In this document: positions 44,781-54,752 of the stretch, in pieces
Position numbering within the stretch: the first letter of the stretch is position 1
How the letters are laid out: every line of letters starts with the position of its first letter
Assembly (NCBI GenBank): GCA_020850755.1
Contig: JADZEB010000011.1
Coordinates: 186,001 to 250,000, forward strand
Origin: Alphaproteobacteria bacterium
Lineage (GTDB): Bacteria > Pseudomonadota > Alphaproteobacteria > Acetobacterales > Acetobacteraceae
Direction: 5' to 3'
DNA: 64,000 nt
Notes under the pieces: generated by a model
The model's database searches: none
The model's input: only the letters and a program-made list of their open reading frames with translations
Told to the model about the DNA's origin: nothing
Program-made: the position numbers and the translations under genes

Positions 44781-47108
44781 ATGGCGAAGACGGCAGCGCG
44801 CGGCCGCGCGAGGGGGAAGGCTGCGGCCAAGGGCAAGCCCAAGGCGGTGACGAAGGCCAAGCCGGCAGCGAAGGCCAAGCCGGGAGCGAAGGCCAAGCCG
44901 GCAGCGAAGGCCGCAGGGCGCAAGCCCGCGGCCAAGGCGCCGCGTCGCCCCGCCGCCCCGCGCCCCGCCGCCCCGCGCGCGGGGGCCGGTGCGCAGCGCA
45001 TCCGCATCGCCGTCGATATCGGCGGCACCTTCACCGACGGCGTGGCCGAGATCACCCCGGGCGGGCGCATCTGGGTGGGCAAGACGCTGACCACACCGCA
45101 CGATCCGGGCGAGGCGGTGTCCACCGTCGTGCTCGACCTGTTGCGCCAGATCGACCAGGGCGCGCCCGGCGCCAGCACCTACCCCTCAGCGGCCAAGGTG
45201 ACCGAGGTGGTGCACGGCACGACGCTCGTCACCAACACGCTGATCGAGCGCAAGGGCGCGCGCACCGGCCTTGTCTGCACCAAGGGCACGCGCGACGCGC
45301 TCGATATCGGCCGCGAGGTCCGCTACGACCTCTACGACCTCGAACTCAAGCTGCCCGAGCCGCTGGTGCCGGCCGATCTGCGCGTCGAGGCGGATGAACG
45401 GCTCGGCGCCGATGGCGAGATCGTCACCGCGCTGAACGACGCCGCCATTGCCGCGGTGCTGGACGGCATCGCGCCGATGCAGGTGGAATCGGTCGCGGTC
45501 TGTTTCCTGCACGCCTATGTGAATGACGCGCATGAGCGCCAGGTGCGCGATGCGATCAAGGCACGCTTTCCCAACATCGCCGTCTCGGTCTCCTCGGGCA
45601 TCGCGCGCGAGATCCGCGAGTTCGAGCGCATGTCCACCACCGCCGCCTCGGCCTATGTCCAGCCGCTGGTCGATCGCTACATGACCGCGCTCGATGGCCG
45701 CATGCAGCATGCCGGCGTGCCCGGGCCCTTGCGCATCATGGTTTCCTCGGGCGGCTTCACCTCGGCCAAGGCGGCGGCCGAGGTGCCGATCCTGCTGCTC
45801 GAATCCGGCCCTGCCGGCGGCGTGCTTTCGGCCGTGAACACCGCGCTCCAGGCCGGCATCCAGGATCTGCTCGCCTTCGACATGGGCGGCACCACGGCCA
45901 AGGCCTGCGTCACCGTGGACGGCCAGCCCTCGCTCGCCCACAGCTTCGAGGCGGCGCGCGTGCACCGCTTCAAGAAGGGCTCGGGCCTGCCGGTGCTGAT
46001 CCCCTCGATCGACCTGATCGAGATCGGCGCCGGCGGCGGCTCGATCGCGCGGATCAACAATCTCGGCCTGCTCAATGTCGGCCCGGAAAGCTCGGGCGCG
46101 CAGCCGGGCCCGGCCTGCTACGGCCAGGGCGGCGAGGAGGCCACCGTCACCGACGCCGACCTCGTGCTCGGCTATCTCAATGCCGACAACTTCCTGGGCG
46201 GCGAGATGAAGCTGAGGAAGGACCTGGCCGAGGCGGCGCTGAAGCGGCTGGCCGACAAGCTCAACATGTCGGTGACCGATGTCGCCTACGGCATCCACAA
46301 CATCGTCAACGAGAACATGGCCGCGGCCGCGCGCGTGCATGTGGCCGAGAAGGGCTACGATCCGCGCCGCTTCACCCTGGTGGGCACGGGCGGCGCCGGG
46401 CCGGTGCATGTGGTGGAGGTTGCGCGCAAGCTCGGCCTCAAGCGCGTGCTCTGCACCATCGCCGCCGGCGCGGGCTCCTGCCTCGGCCTGCTCGCGGCCC
46501 CGGCGCGCGTCGATCGCTCCTTCTCGCGGCCGCAGATCATCGCCGACGTGGACTGGGCCGAGGTCGGCGGCACGCTTTCGGGCCTGCGCAAGGATGCCGA
46601 GCGCGAGCTGGCCGGCGCCGGCGCGGGCGACAAGGTGGGCTGGTTCCTCTCCTGCGAGATGCGCTATGCCGGCCAGGGCCACAATGTGACGGCGACCATG
46701 GCCTGGCCGAAGAGCTTCGATGCCAAGCTTGCGCCCGCCTTCATCAAGCTGTTCGAGGGCGAGTATCAGCGCCTCTATGGCCAGCTCGTGCCGGGCGGCA
46801 CGCCGCAGGCGATCACCTGGCGCATCACCGGCCGCTCCGACGTCAAGACGCGCGGCTTCGCCTGGGGCGACGATCGCACCGCGCAGCAGAAGAAGAACGC
46901 CGCCCCCGCCTCGAAGCGGCCGATCTGGCTGCCGCTCAAGAAGGCCTATGGCACGGTGCCGGTCTATGACCGCTACTCGCTCGCGGCCGGCACCAGGCTG
47001 GCCGGTCCGCTGATCCTGGAGGAGCGCGAGAGCACGATCGTGGTGCCGGTGCCCTCTGCCGTGACGATCCTCAAGGACCTGACCGTATCGGTGGAACTCA
47101 AGGGCTAG
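44781..47108 (+). CDS. hyuA: Hydantoinase A / oxoprolinase family protein with basic N-terminal tail
   Basis: Alpha-type ATP-binding subunit, 775 residues. The ASKHA fold begins RIRIAVDIGGTFTDGVAE; further motifs are VVHGTTLVTNTLIERKGARTG, SSGIAREIREFERMSTTAASAYVQP, AFDMGGTTAKAC and GTGGAGPVHVVEVARKLG. Unusually, about 75 residues of lysine/alanine/proline repeats (AKAKPAAKAKPGAKAKPAAKA) precede the fold, resembling a histone H1-like tail and encoded by an 18-bp repeat. ATG 44781 was chosen; ATG 44769 is close. The HyuB partner is encoded at 38349-39965 in reverse. Confidence 0.92.
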   Translation: MAKTAARGRARGKAAAKGKPKAVTKAKPAAKAKPGAKAKPAAKAAGRKPAAKAPRRPAAPRPAAPRAGAGAQRIRIAVDIGGTFTDGVAEITPGGRIWVGKTLTTPHDPGEAVSTVVLDLLRQIDQGAPGASTYPSAAKVTEVVHGTTLVTNTLIERKGARTGLVCTKGTRDALDIGREVRYDLYDLELKLPEPLVPADLRVEADERLGADGEIVTALNDAAIAAVLDGIAPMQVESVAVCFLHAYVNDAHERQVRDAIKARFPNIAVSVSSGIAREIREFERMSTTAASAYVQPLVDRYMTALDGRMQHAGVPGPLRIMVSSGGFTSAKAAAEVPILLLESGPAGGVLSAVNTALQAGIQDLLAFDMGGTTAKACVTVDGQPSLAHSFEAARVHRFKKGSGLPVLIPSIDLIEIGAGGGSIARINNLGLLNVGPESSGAQPGPACYGQGGEEATVTDADLVLGYLNADNFLGGEMKLRKDLAEAALKRLADKLNMSVTDVAYGIHNIVNENMAAAARVHVAEKGYDPRRFTLVGTGGAGPVHVVEVARKLGLKRVLCTIAAGAGSCLGLLAAPARVDRSFSRPQIIADVDWAEVGGTLSGLRKDAERELAGAGAGDKVGWFLSCEMRYAGQGHNVTATMAWPKSFDAKLAPAFIKLFEGEYQRLYGQLVPGGTPQAITWRITGRSDVKTRGFAWGDDRTAQQKKNAAPASKRPIWLPLKKAYGTVPVYDRYSLAAGTRLAGPLILEERESTIVVPVPSAVTILKDLTVSVELKG

Positions 47109-47328
47109 CCGGGCGCTTCCACCCGTCCCGGCCGCGCCGCGCGGCGGTCCGGCCGGCTCGGACCTGCAGCCGGCCAAGGCGGGCGCGAGACCCGCCGCAC
47201 CGCACCGGGCGCGACCTGCCACGGTTCCGTCACAGGGCGGCATCAGAGTAGGCGGCAAGGCGGCGCCCGTCGGGAGGGTTCCGCGCTCCACCCGCCCGCA
47301 TGGGACCTGAAGGGAGGCCCATGCCACG

Positions 47329-49731
47329 ATGACCAGCAGTGAAACGCGCGGCGCGGCCGATGCCGGGCGCGCCCGTGGCCCGCTTGCAGCCGCGCCCGCG
47401 GCCATGCCGGACGGCGCGGCGCGCGAGACCGGCTCGGCCGATGCGATCGTGATGGGGGCGCTTGCCGCCGCCTTCTTCGCCTCGGGCTTCGCCGCCCTCC
47501 TCTACCAGACCATCTGGCAGCGCATGCTCGGCATGTTCGCCGGCTCGGACGCCGTCACCGCCGCGATCGTGGTCGGCGCCTTCCTGCTCGGGCTCGGGCT
47601 CGGCTCGCTCGCCGCCTCGCTGTTCGTCGATCGGCTGGGCATGCGCAAGGCGGCGCTCGGCTTCGCCGCCTGCGAGGTGGTGGTGGCCGGCTTCGCCCTG
47701 CTCAGCCGCCCGTTCCTCTACGACCTGGTGGTGGAGCGGCTGGGGCCACTGCTCACCAGCCGCTGGGAGGTGTTCGGCGTCTGCTTCCTCGGCCTGCTGG
47801 CGCCGACGCTGATGATGGGCCTGTCCCTGCCGCTCCTGAGCAAGGCGGTGGTGGCGCGCATCGAAAGCGCGGCGAGCCGCATCGGCCTGCTCTACGGCAT
47901 CAACACGGCGGCGGCGGGGTTGGGCGCCCTGGTCGGCGGCTGGTACATCATCGGCACGATCGGCTTCGAGAGCGCGCTCTGGCTCGGCGCCCTGCTCAAC
48001 CTGCTTGCCGGCGTGCTGGCGGTGCTGATCCTGCCGCTGCTGCCGCGCGCCGAGCCGGCCGCCTCGGCGCCGGCCGCCGCCGCGGCTGCGCAAGCGCATG
48101 ACGCACGGCCGGCACCCGCCCGCGCCGAGGCGGCCGGCTTCGGCCTCGGCACCTGGACGGTGCTGGTCTTCGCCTCGGGCTTCTTCATCGTCGCGCTCGA
48201 GATCCTGTGGGTGCGCATCCTGGGCATGACGGCGCAGGCCAACGCCTATGTCTTCTCGCTGATCCTCGGCGTGTTCCTGCTGGCCGACGGGCTCGGCGTG
48301 GTCGCCGGCTCGCGCTGGGTGAAGCGACTCGACGATACGCGCGGCCCCTTCTTCCTGGTGCAGGGCTGGGCGGCGGTCTACGCGCTCCTGTCGCTGGTGG
48401 CGCTCTGGCTCGCCTATGACTGGGCGCCCTTTGCCGCCGTGCTCGGCGTCGACCAGCCGCGCATGCACTTCCCCGCGCTCTGGTGGGTGATCCTGCTGGT
48501 GGTGCTGATCGTCGCCCCGCCCGCCTATCTGCTCGGCCTCTCCTTCCCGCTGGTGCAGAAGGCGGTGCAGCGCGACCTGTCCTCGATCGGCTATCGCGTC
48601 GGGCTGGTGCAGCTCGGCAACATCATCGGCAACGCGGCCGGTTCCCTGTTCGCCGGCCTTGTCTCGCTGCACTGGCTCGGCAGCGCCGGCACCGCCCGGT
48701 TGGTGGGGGCGCTTGCCCTCGTGCTGCTGCTGTTCTGGCTGTGGCAGGCCGTGGCGCGCGAGCGCGCGCCCGCCGCCCGCCATGCCCAGGCGCTGGCGGT
48801 GGCCGCGGTGCTGGCGGTGGCGGTGCTCGCCTTCCCCTCGAACCGCGCCTTCTGGTTCGGCGTCCATGCCGTCAAGCCGCACCAGACCGGCATCCTGGCC
48901 GAGGACCGCTCGGGCGTGACCCTGATGCGCATCGAGAACGGCCGCGGCCCGATGTTCATCGCGGGCTTCGCCCAGTCGCGCGTGCCGCCCTGGCCGATCC
49001 ACTACCTGCTCGGCGCGCTCGGCCCCGCCATCCACCCGAAACCGGAGGAGGTGATGCTGATCGGCGTCGCCGCCGCCGGCACGCCCTATGCGGCGGGCCT
49101 GCACCCGGCGACGCGCCATGTGCATGCGGTCGAGCTGGTGGCACCGGTCTATACCGCGCTGCGCGACTATGCCGCGCAGCATCCGGAATCGCTGGTCGGG
49201 CGCATGCTCGCCGATCCGCGCTACCGGCTGAGCATCGGCGATGGCCGGCACGAGGTATTCGTCTCCGGCCGCCGCTACGACGTGATCGAGGCGGATGCGA
49301 TCCTGCCCAACGCCTCGCATAGCGGGATGCTCTACTCGGTCGAGTTCCTGCGCCTGGTGCGCGCCGCGCTCAAGCCCGGCGGGATCTATGTGCAGTGGGC
49401 GCCCACCGCGCGCGTGGCGGAAAGCTTCATGAGCGTCTTCCCGCATGGCGTGCTGGTGCGCCCGGCCTCGATCCTGGTCGGCAGCGACCGGCCGGTGCCG
49501 TTCGACGCGGCGGCCGTGCTGACGCGCCTGACCTCGCCCGAGGGGCGGGCCTATGCGGCGCCGGCGGCGGTCGACCTTCCCGCCTACGCGCGCGAGATTG
49601 CCGGCCCGCACCTGGTATGGGCCCCGGACACGCCGCGCCCGACCGGGGACGTGAACACCGATCTGTGGCCGCGGGACGAATATTACCTCAACAACCCGGT
49701 GCGCGGCGCCCACGAGGTGCGCCTGCCCTGA
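47329..49731 (+). CDS. Membrane protein with C-terminal spermidine-synthase-like domain
   Basis: An 800-residue fusion: about twelve membrane helices in two halves ([20 protein letters not shown] and [20 protein letters not shown] begin each half), followed by a methyltransferase-like spermine/spermidine synthase domain ([56 protein letters not shown]). The glycine-rich loop GxG is weakened, so polyamine synthesis is doubtful. AAGGGAGG lies 11 bases before ATG 47329. The physiological role is unknown. Confidence 0.85.
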   Translation: MTSSETRGAADAGRARGPLAAAPAAMPDGAARETGSADAIVMGALAAAFFASGFAALLYQTIWQRMLGMFAGSDAVTAAIVVGAFLLGLGLGSLAASLFVDRLGMRKAALGFAACEVVVAGFALLSRPFLYDLVVERLGPLLTSRWEVFGVCFLGLLAPTLMMGLSLPLLSKAVVARIESAASRIGLLYGINTAAAGLGALVGGWYIIGTIGFESALWLGALLNLLAGVLAVLILPLLPRAEPAASAPAAAAAAQAHDARPAPARAEAAGFGLGTWTVLVFASGFFIVALEILWVRILGMTAQANAYVFSLILGVFLLADGLGVVAGSRWVKRLDDTRGPFFLVQGWAAVYALLSLVALWLAYDWAPFAAVLGVDQPRMHFPALWWVILLVVLIVAPPAYLLGLSFPLVQKAVQRDLSSIGYRVGLVQLGNIIGNAAGSLFAGLVSLHWLGSAGTARLVGALALVLLLFWLWQAVARERAPAARHAQALAVAAVLAVAVLAFPSNRAFWFGVHAVKPHQTGILAEDRSGVTLMRIENGRGPMFIAGFAQSRVPPWPIHYLLGALGPAIHPKPEEVMLIGVAAAGTPYAAGLHPATRHVHAVELVAPVYTALRDYAAQHPESLVGRMLADPRYRLSIGDGRHEVFVSGRRYDVIEADAILPNASHSGMLYSVEFLRLVRAALKPGGIYVQWAPTARVAESFMSVFPHGVLVRPASILVGSDRPVPFDAAAVLTRLTSPEGRAYAAPAAVDLPAYAREIAGPHLVWAPDTPRPTGDVNTDLWPRDEYYLNNPVRGAHEVRLP

Positions 49732-49850
49732 GCCGCAGCCGTCCCGGGCCGCGCAAGGCGTGACCGGGCCGAGGCTTGACCGCCGCCCGAAAAGGTCCCA
49801 CTTGAAGGGCGAATGCGCACCCCGATCCGGGCCCGCGCGGAGGACCCGCC

Positions 49851-50414
49851 ATGTTCATCGAGACCGAAGGCACGCCGAACCCGGCCACGCTCAAATTCCT
49901 GCCCGGCCGCACCGTGATGGAAGCCGGTACGGCCGACTTCGCCGAGCCCGCCCTGGCCGATCGCTCGCCCTTGGCACGTGCGGTGTTCGCGCTGCCGGGC
50001 GTGCGCCGCGTGTTCCTCGGCTCGGACTTCATCACCGTGACCAAGGACGAGGCGACCGAGTGGATGGCGCTCAAGCCGCAGGTGCTGGGCGCGATCATGG
50101 AGCATTTCATGTCTGGCCGCCCGGTCTTCGAGGGCGAGGAGCCGGGCGCGGCCGAGGACGAGGAGGAATTCGCCCCCGAGCATGCCGAGGTGGTGGCCCA
50201 GATCAAGGAGCTGCTCGACACGCGCGTGCGTCCGGCGGTGGCCGGCGATGGCGGGGACATCCAGTTCCGCAAGTTCGAGGATGGCGTCGTCTATCTGCGC
50301 ATGCAGGGCGCCTGCTCGGGCTGCCCCTCCTCGCGCGCGACGCTCAAGCACGGGATCGAGAACCTGTTGCGCCACTACATCCCGGAAGTGCGCCAGGTCC
50401 AGCCGGCCGAATAG
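49851..50414 (+). CDS. NifU/Nfu-type iron-sulfur scaffold protein
   Basis: A 187-residue Fe-S carrier. The Nfu N-terminal domain reads [19 protein letters not shown] and [12 protein letters not shown]. The C-terminal NifU domain has [14 protein letters not shown] and the cluster motif CSGCPSS. This is the usual alphaproteobacterial Nfu protein that passes clusters to target enzymes. It is independent of its neighbours, with a GGAGG-type site before the ATG. Confidence 0.95.
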   Translation: MFIETEGTPNPATLKFLPGRTVMEAGTADFAEPALADRSPLARAVFALPGVRRVFLGSDFITVTKDEATEWMALKPQVLGAIMEHFMSGRPVFEGEEPGAAEDEEEFAPEHAEVVAQIKELLDTRVRPAVAGDGGDIQFRKFEDGVVYLRMQGACSGCPSSRATLKHGIENLLRHYIPEVRQVQPAE

Positions 50415-50545
50415 CCCCCGCCCGCCGCCGCTTTCCGCACCGCGGATGGATTCCCGGATCGCGATTGGATAGAAGCAGGGCCGGCGCGCCCGCATGCCGC
50501 ACGCCGCCGGCAGCCGTGCCGTGCTCGCAACGGAGACCCGCCGCT

Positions 50546-51127
50546 ATGCTCTCGCCCGAGGCGCTCGACACCATCTTCCGCACCGCGCGCACCTACAACA
50601 AGTTCCAGGCCCGCCCGGTTTCCGACCAGACGCTGCGCGACCTGTTCGACCTCCTGAAGATGGGGCCCACCTCGGCCAACAGTTCGCCCGCGCGCTTCGT
50701 GTTCGTGCAGAGCCCGGACGCCAAGGCCAGGCTCAAGCCCGCGCTCTCCGCCGGCAACATGGAAAAGACCATGCGCGCGCCGATCACCGCGATCGTCGGC
50801 TACGACACGGCCTTCTACGACCATCTGCCGCGCCTTTTCCCGCACGCCGATGCGCGCTCCTGGTTCGCCGGCAACGAGAAGCTGGCCGAGGCCACCGCCT
50901 TCCGCAACGGCACGCTGCAGGGCGCTTACCTGATCATCGCCGCGCGCGCGGTGGGGCTCGATTGCGGGCCGATGAGCGGCTTCAACAACGCGCTGGTGGA
51001 CGAGGCCTTCTTCGCCGGCACCGGCACGAAGTCGAACTTCCTGGTCAATCTCGGCTATGGCGATCCCGAGGGCCTGTTCCCGCGCAATCCGCGCTTCGCC
51101 TTCGACGAGGCGTGCCGGATCGTCTAG
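50546..51127 (+). CDS. Nitroreductase family, RutE/HadB-like (malonic semialdehyde reductase type)
   Basis: A 193-residue flavin oxidoreductase. [22 protein letters not shown] holds the FMN-contacting region; [27 protein letters not shown] and [20 protein letters not shown] match the RutE-like group that reduces malonic semialdehyde. No other rut genes are present, so the substrate is uncertain. Its TAG stop adjoins structured repeat copy B. Confidence 0.88.
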   Translation: MLSPEALDTIFRTARTYNKFQARPVSDQTLRDLFDLLKMGPTSANSSPARFVFVQSPDAKARLKPALSAGNMEKTMRAPITAIVGYDTAFYDHLPRLFPHADARSWFAGNEKLAEATAFRNGTLQGAYLIIAARAVGLDCGPMSGFNNALVDEAFFAGTGTKSNFLVNLGYGDPEGLFPRNPRFAFDEACRIV

Positions 51128-51252
51128 GCCACGGTCCGTTCGGCTTGGATCAGCCGAACGGAGGCGTGCCCGAGGTCACTCATGGTTTGCGGGCAGCCTG
51201 GTCCGATCTGGTGGAACCGTGCCGCGGTTCCGCCAAACCGGATGCTGCTCTA
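51128..51252. repeat. Structured dispersed repeat, copy B (inverted relative to copy A)
   Basis: Contains TCCGTTCGGCT/AGCCGAACGGA (11-bp stem, six-base loop) and GGAACCG/CGGTTCC (7-bp stem). On the reverse strand it aligns with copy A: AGAGCAGC, GGACCAGGCTGCCCG, TCCGTTCGG. The loops and several stem positions differ while pairing is kept. It fills the whole space between the convergent nitroreductase and polysaccharide genes. Confidence 0.8.
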
Positions 51253-53094
51253 GCCGGCCGGGTCCATCGCAAGCGCCAGAGGCCCGGCCGCCGCGAGCGT
51301 ATCGGGCGCGGGCGGGCCGATATGGGCGGCGAGCAGGCGCGCGCGCGCCGCGGCGATGTCGGGCGCGTCGAAATCAAGCAGCGCGCCGCGTCCCGCCGCC
51401 AGCAATTCGCGCAAGGCGCGCCCGCCCCCCGCCGCCGCAACCGCGAAGGGCAGGTGGTGCAGGCAGGGAAAGCCCGACCAGCCGGCAAGGTCGGCGCGTC
51501 CGGGCGGGGCGATGAAGATGCAGCTCCGCCGCAGCACGACGCTTTCCAGCACCGCCGTGCCCCCGGCCGAGATCACCAGGTCGGCCCGCTCGATCGCATC
51601 GAGCAGCGCGCCGGTTTCCACCTCCACGCTCGCCCCGGTGGCGCGCGCGAAGCGCAGGGCGGCGGCGCGATACCAGCCGGGCGCATGCGCGCGCGGATGC
51701 GGCTTGATCGCGAGCGTCGCCGCCGCCCCCGGCCAGGCCGTCCGCAACAGTTCCAGCATGTCGGCCTCGCGGTCGGGGTGGAAGGTCGCGGTCTCGGTCG
51801 AGTTGGCGCGCGTGGCGTAGAGGACGCGCAGGCCGGCGCGCTCGGGCGCGGGCGTGGCGCGGGCCGCGCGCGCCACGAGCCCCGGATGGCCCGCCACCGC
51901 AAGCGCGATGCGCCCGCGCCCGTGCCGGCGCAGGAAGGCCGCGCCCGCCGGCCCCCAGACGCGGTATTCGTCCGCCGCCGCGCCGTCGAGATTGAGCGGC
52001 TCGGAGAAGGCGCCGTGCTGGATGCAGGCCACCATCACGCCGCGCGCGCGCGCGGCGAAAGCGAGCAGGCGCAACGACGGCTCGATGTCGTTGGAGAGCA
52101 GAAGCCGCACCGGGCGGACGCGATCGAGCAGCGCCTCGGCGGCGACGAGCAGGCGCAGGCCGGTGCGCGCCTCGGTCGCCACCAGCGCGGCCAGCACCCG
52201 CCCGGTGCGCGTGGCAGGCAGGATCGCGGCGGCGCGCGCGCGCGGATCGTCGCGCCGGCCGGCGATGGCAAGGCCGAGCCAGCGCCGCAAGGGGCGCGGG
52301 CGCAGGCCGAGATGCTCCAGGAACAGCGGCGCGAAGCCGGGCCGCCCCGCGCGCAGGGGCGCCAAGTGGCTCGCCTGGTGGCGGCGCAGGAAGAAGGCCG
52401 TGTCGGAGGCGTCCGCGGCCCCCGGCGCCGGCAGGTGCGCGGCAATGCGCGCCGAGGTCTCGGCCAGCGTCGCGGCCGGGCGGATCGGCGCGGCGCGGGC
52501 GCCGGTGCGCCAGCGCCACGCCGCCTCCAGCGCGAGCGAGCCGAGCGCGGCCAGCAGCGGTCGCGCCAGCACCGCGTCGCGCAGCCGCGCGCGCCATGCG
52601 CCGGCCGGAGCGATGCGGCGCAGTCCCGCCAGGCGCACCGCGATCCCGCCCGCCAGCAGCAAGGGCGCCATGCGCCGGACCGCATCGCGATCGCCCGCCA
52701 GCAGCACGCACCGCGCGCCCGCGCTCTCCAGCGCCGCGAGCAGCTTCAGCGCCTGCGCCAGCCGCGTCGAGGCGGCCCGCATGCCGCCAAGCAGGGCGGC
52801 GCGGCGCGCCCCTTCGGCGCGGTCGGTCGCGGCGAGAGCGGCGCGCTCCCGCGCGGCATCGGCGGCGAGCAGGGCGGACATCGCCTCGGCATCGATTTCG
52901 GCAAGCGCCTCGGGCGCCAGCAGGTCATGCACGGCGCGAAAGCCCGGCAGGCGGCGATCGCTCAGGCGCGGCAGGTGCGCAAAGCGTGCGGCCAGGCGCG
53001 CGGCATGGGTGGCGAGCAGCGCCTCGGTGCCGGCCGCGAAAGGCACGGCGGGGCCGAGCAGCAGCAGCACCTCGGGGCGGGCGGGCGCGTTCAT
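51250..53094 (-). CDS. Surface polysaccharide biosynthesis protein, GT-B-like transferase
   Basis: A 614-residue cytoplasmic protein. The C-terminal half looks like a GT-B donor-binding fold of the capsule/polysialyltransferase-like type: LLSNDIEPSLRLLAFAARARG, ACIQHGAFSEP, EYRVWGPAGAAFLRRHG, AIKPHPRAHAPG and ADLVISAGGTAVLESVV. The N-terminal 200 residues are alanine/arginine-rich helices. It overlaps the flippase gene as ATGA, so it belongs to the same polysaccharide locus. The exact sugar or polyol transferred is unknown. Confidence 0.7.
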   Translation of the reverse strand: MNAPARPEVLLLLGPAVPFAAGTEALLATHAARLAARFAHLPRLSDRRLPGFRAVHDLLAPEALAEIDAEAMSALLAADAARERAALAATDRAEGARRAALLGGMRAASTRLAQALKLLAALESAGARCVLLAGDRDAVRRMAPLLLAGGIAVRLAGLRRIAPAGAWRARLRDAVLARPLLAALGSLALEAAWRWRTGARAAPIRPAATLAETSARIAAHLPAPGAADASDTAFFLRRHQASHLAPLRAGRPGFAPLFLEHLGLRPRPLRRWLGLAIAGRRDDPRARAAAILPATRTGRVLAALVATEARTGLRLLVAAEALLDRVRPVRLLLSNDIEPSLRLLAFAARARGVMVACIQHGAFSEPLNLDGAAADEYRVWGPAGAAFLRRHGRGRIALAVAGHPGLVARAARATPAPERAGLRVLYATRANSTETATFHPDREADMLELLRTAWPGAAATLAIKPHPRAHAPGWYRAAALRFARATGASVEVETGALLDAIERADLVISAGGTAVLESVVLRRSCIFIAPPGRADLAGWSGFPCLHHLPFAVAAAGGGRALRELLAAGRGALLDFDAPDIAAARARLLAAHIGPPAPDTLAAAGPLALAMDPAG

Positions 53095-54635
53095 GCGGCA
53101 GGCGCGCGGGCGCGGGCACGCAAGGCGGCCACGCCATCGGCGAGCAATGCGGCGCCGCGCACGCCGCCGAGCGCCAGCGCCAGCCCCGCCGGCATCGCCA
53201 CCACCAGCAGCGCGAGCCCGGCCGCGCCGCGCGCGAGCAGGCTCTCGCCGGCGGCGAAGGGCAGCAGCGCCGCCGCGAGCAGAAGTGCCGCCACGCCGCC
53301 ATGGGCCAGCAAGGCGGCGCGGATGCCGGCCCGCGCCACATCCGGCGCCAGCGCGCCGGCACGATAGCCGCGCACGAGGCAGGCAAGACCCGCGACCAGC
53401 CAGCCGGCCGCCGGCACGAGCGCCAGCCCCGCCAGCGGGCCGGCCGGCAAGGGCAGCGCCAGGCAGGCGAGCGCCGTCACGCCCAGGCGGGCGAGCAGCA
53501 GGCCCGTCGTCGCCCAGGGCCGCTCGGCGGCATAGAGGGCGAAGCGCAGCACGGCGGGCGCGGCCAGCGGCAGGTGCAGCGCGGCCAGCGCCAGCGCCAG
53601 GGCGGCGGGGGCGAAGGCCGCGCCGCCCAGCAGCCGCGCGGCGATCCCCGGCAGCGCCGCCAGCGGCAGGCCGAGCAGCGCCGCCAGCGCCAGCATGCTG
53701 CGCCAGGCGTCCTCCAGCGCGCGCGACTCGGCCTCGGCACCCTGGCCGCGCGCGGCGCTGATGCGCGAGAGGAACAGCTTCTCGGGCCCCGCGGCGAGCT
53801 GCCACAGCCGCGCCGCGGTGCCGAGCGCGAAACCGACCAGCCCGACCGCCTCGGCCGGCAGGCGCGCGCCCGCCACCAGCAGCGGCAGCTGCACCGCCGC
53901 CTGGTTGAGCAGGTGGTTCACCGTCATCGGCGCGCCGAAGCCGACAAGCCGCGCGGGCGGCACGCGCCGCGACGAGCCGGGCTCCGCCGCCTCGCGGGCG
54001 AGGGCGCGCCAGCGCCGCCAGGCAAGCGGCGCCCCGGCCAGCGGCGCGGCGCGCAGCAGCACCACCCAGCCGAGCGGGCCGAGATTGCCCGCCACCACCA
54101 GGAGCGCCGCGGCCGGCAGGGCGATCGCCTCGGCCGCGCCCTGGCGGAAGCTCGCGCGCCAGTCGGACAGGCCGAGCAGCGCCGGCTGGTCGAGCGGACC
54201 CACCGCCTGCACCGCGACCGACACCAGCGCCAGCGCCCGCAGCATGGGCGCCAGCGCGGGCATCGCGTAGGCGCCGGCGAGTGGCGCCGCCGCGAGCCAA
54301 AGCAGCGCCGCCGCCAGCACCGCCGAGGCGGTGGCCAGAGCCCAGGCGTCGCGCAGCAGGCGGCGCGCCGTCCCGGCCCTTCCGGCGGCTGGCAGACCGG
54401 CAAGGTGGGTCTGCACCGCCGCGCCGAGCTGCCGCCGGGCGAGCTGGGCGATCGCGAACAGGGCCAGCGTCAGCGCCGCCTCGCCCCAGGCGGCGGGGCC
54501 GAGATGGCGCAGCACCACAGCCTCGGCCGCCAGCCCGCAGGCGGCGCGCAGGACGGTGCCCCCGCCGAGCCAGCCGAGCGGGCGGAGCAGGCCGGACTCG
54601 GCGCGGGCGCCCACAACCATTGAGCGTGTGTTCAT
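53091..54635 (-). CDS. Polysaccharide flippase (Wzx/MATE-like, O-antigen translocase)
   Basis: A 514-residue inner-membrane protein with about twelve to fourteen helices; the start LLRPLGWLGGGTVLRAACGLAAEAVVLRHLGP and GFGAPMTVNHLLNQAAVQLPLLVAG are typical of polysaccharide_synt/Wzx flippases. Start candidates are ATG 54647, 54635 and 54620; the first two lie within an inverted repeat that may be an operator, so 54620 is possible. It is translated together with the transferase gene downstream and is divergent from the chain-length gene. Confidence 0.8.
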   Translation of the reverse strand: MNTRSMVVGARAESGLLRPLGWLGGGTVLRAACGLAAEAVVLRHLGPAAWGEAALTLALFAIAQLARRQLGAAVQTHLAGLPAAGRAGTARRLLRDAWALATASAVLAAALLWLAAAPLAGAYAMPALAPMLRALALVSVAVQAVGPLDQPALLGLSDWRASFRQGAAEAIALPAAALLVVAGNLGPLGWVVLLRAAPLAGAPLAWRRWRALAREAAEPGSSRRVPPARLVGFGAPMTVNHLLNQAAVQLPLLVAGARLPAEAVGLVGFALGTAARLWQLAAGPEKLFLSRISAARGQGAEAESRALEDAWRSMLALAALLGLPLAALPGIAARLLGGAAFAPAALALALAALHLPLAAPAVLRFALYAAERPWATTGLLLARLGVTALACLALPLPAGPLAGLALVPAAGWLVAGLACLVRGYRAGALAPDVARAGIRAALLAHGGVAALLLAAALLPFAAGESLLARGAAGLALLVVAMPAGLALALGGVRGAALLADGVAALRARARAPAA

Positions 54636-54646
54636 ACTCGAACACA
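54627..54646. promoter_or_regulatory. Inverted repeat between divergent polysaccharide genes
   Basis: TGTGTTC-ATACTC-GAACACA has perfect 7-bp arms around six bases, in the only AT-rich patch of this region. It lies between the flippase and chain-length genes and could co-regulate both. Confidence 0.45.
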
Positions 54647-54752
54647 TACAACGGTAGTGGCAAGCGGCGGGTTAACCGGGACGAATCGCCCGGAGAGACC
54701 CGCGCCGCCGCCGGATCTTGCAGCCCGCGCCGAGGGGAGCGCCGAGCAGCCG

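Noticed and set aside
47321-47331. Four-codon upstream ORF (ATG CCA CGA TGA) overlapping the start of the spermidine-synthase-like gene
   Set aside because: Spacing to the ribosome-binding site is too short for efficient use; a similar ATGCCATGA before the YidB-family gene suggests coincidence.
52596-54623. Long plus-strand frame antisense to the flippase and transferase genes
   Set aside because: It is a Gln/Arg/His-rich shadow without similarity; the minus-strand genes show hydrophobic helices and family motifs.
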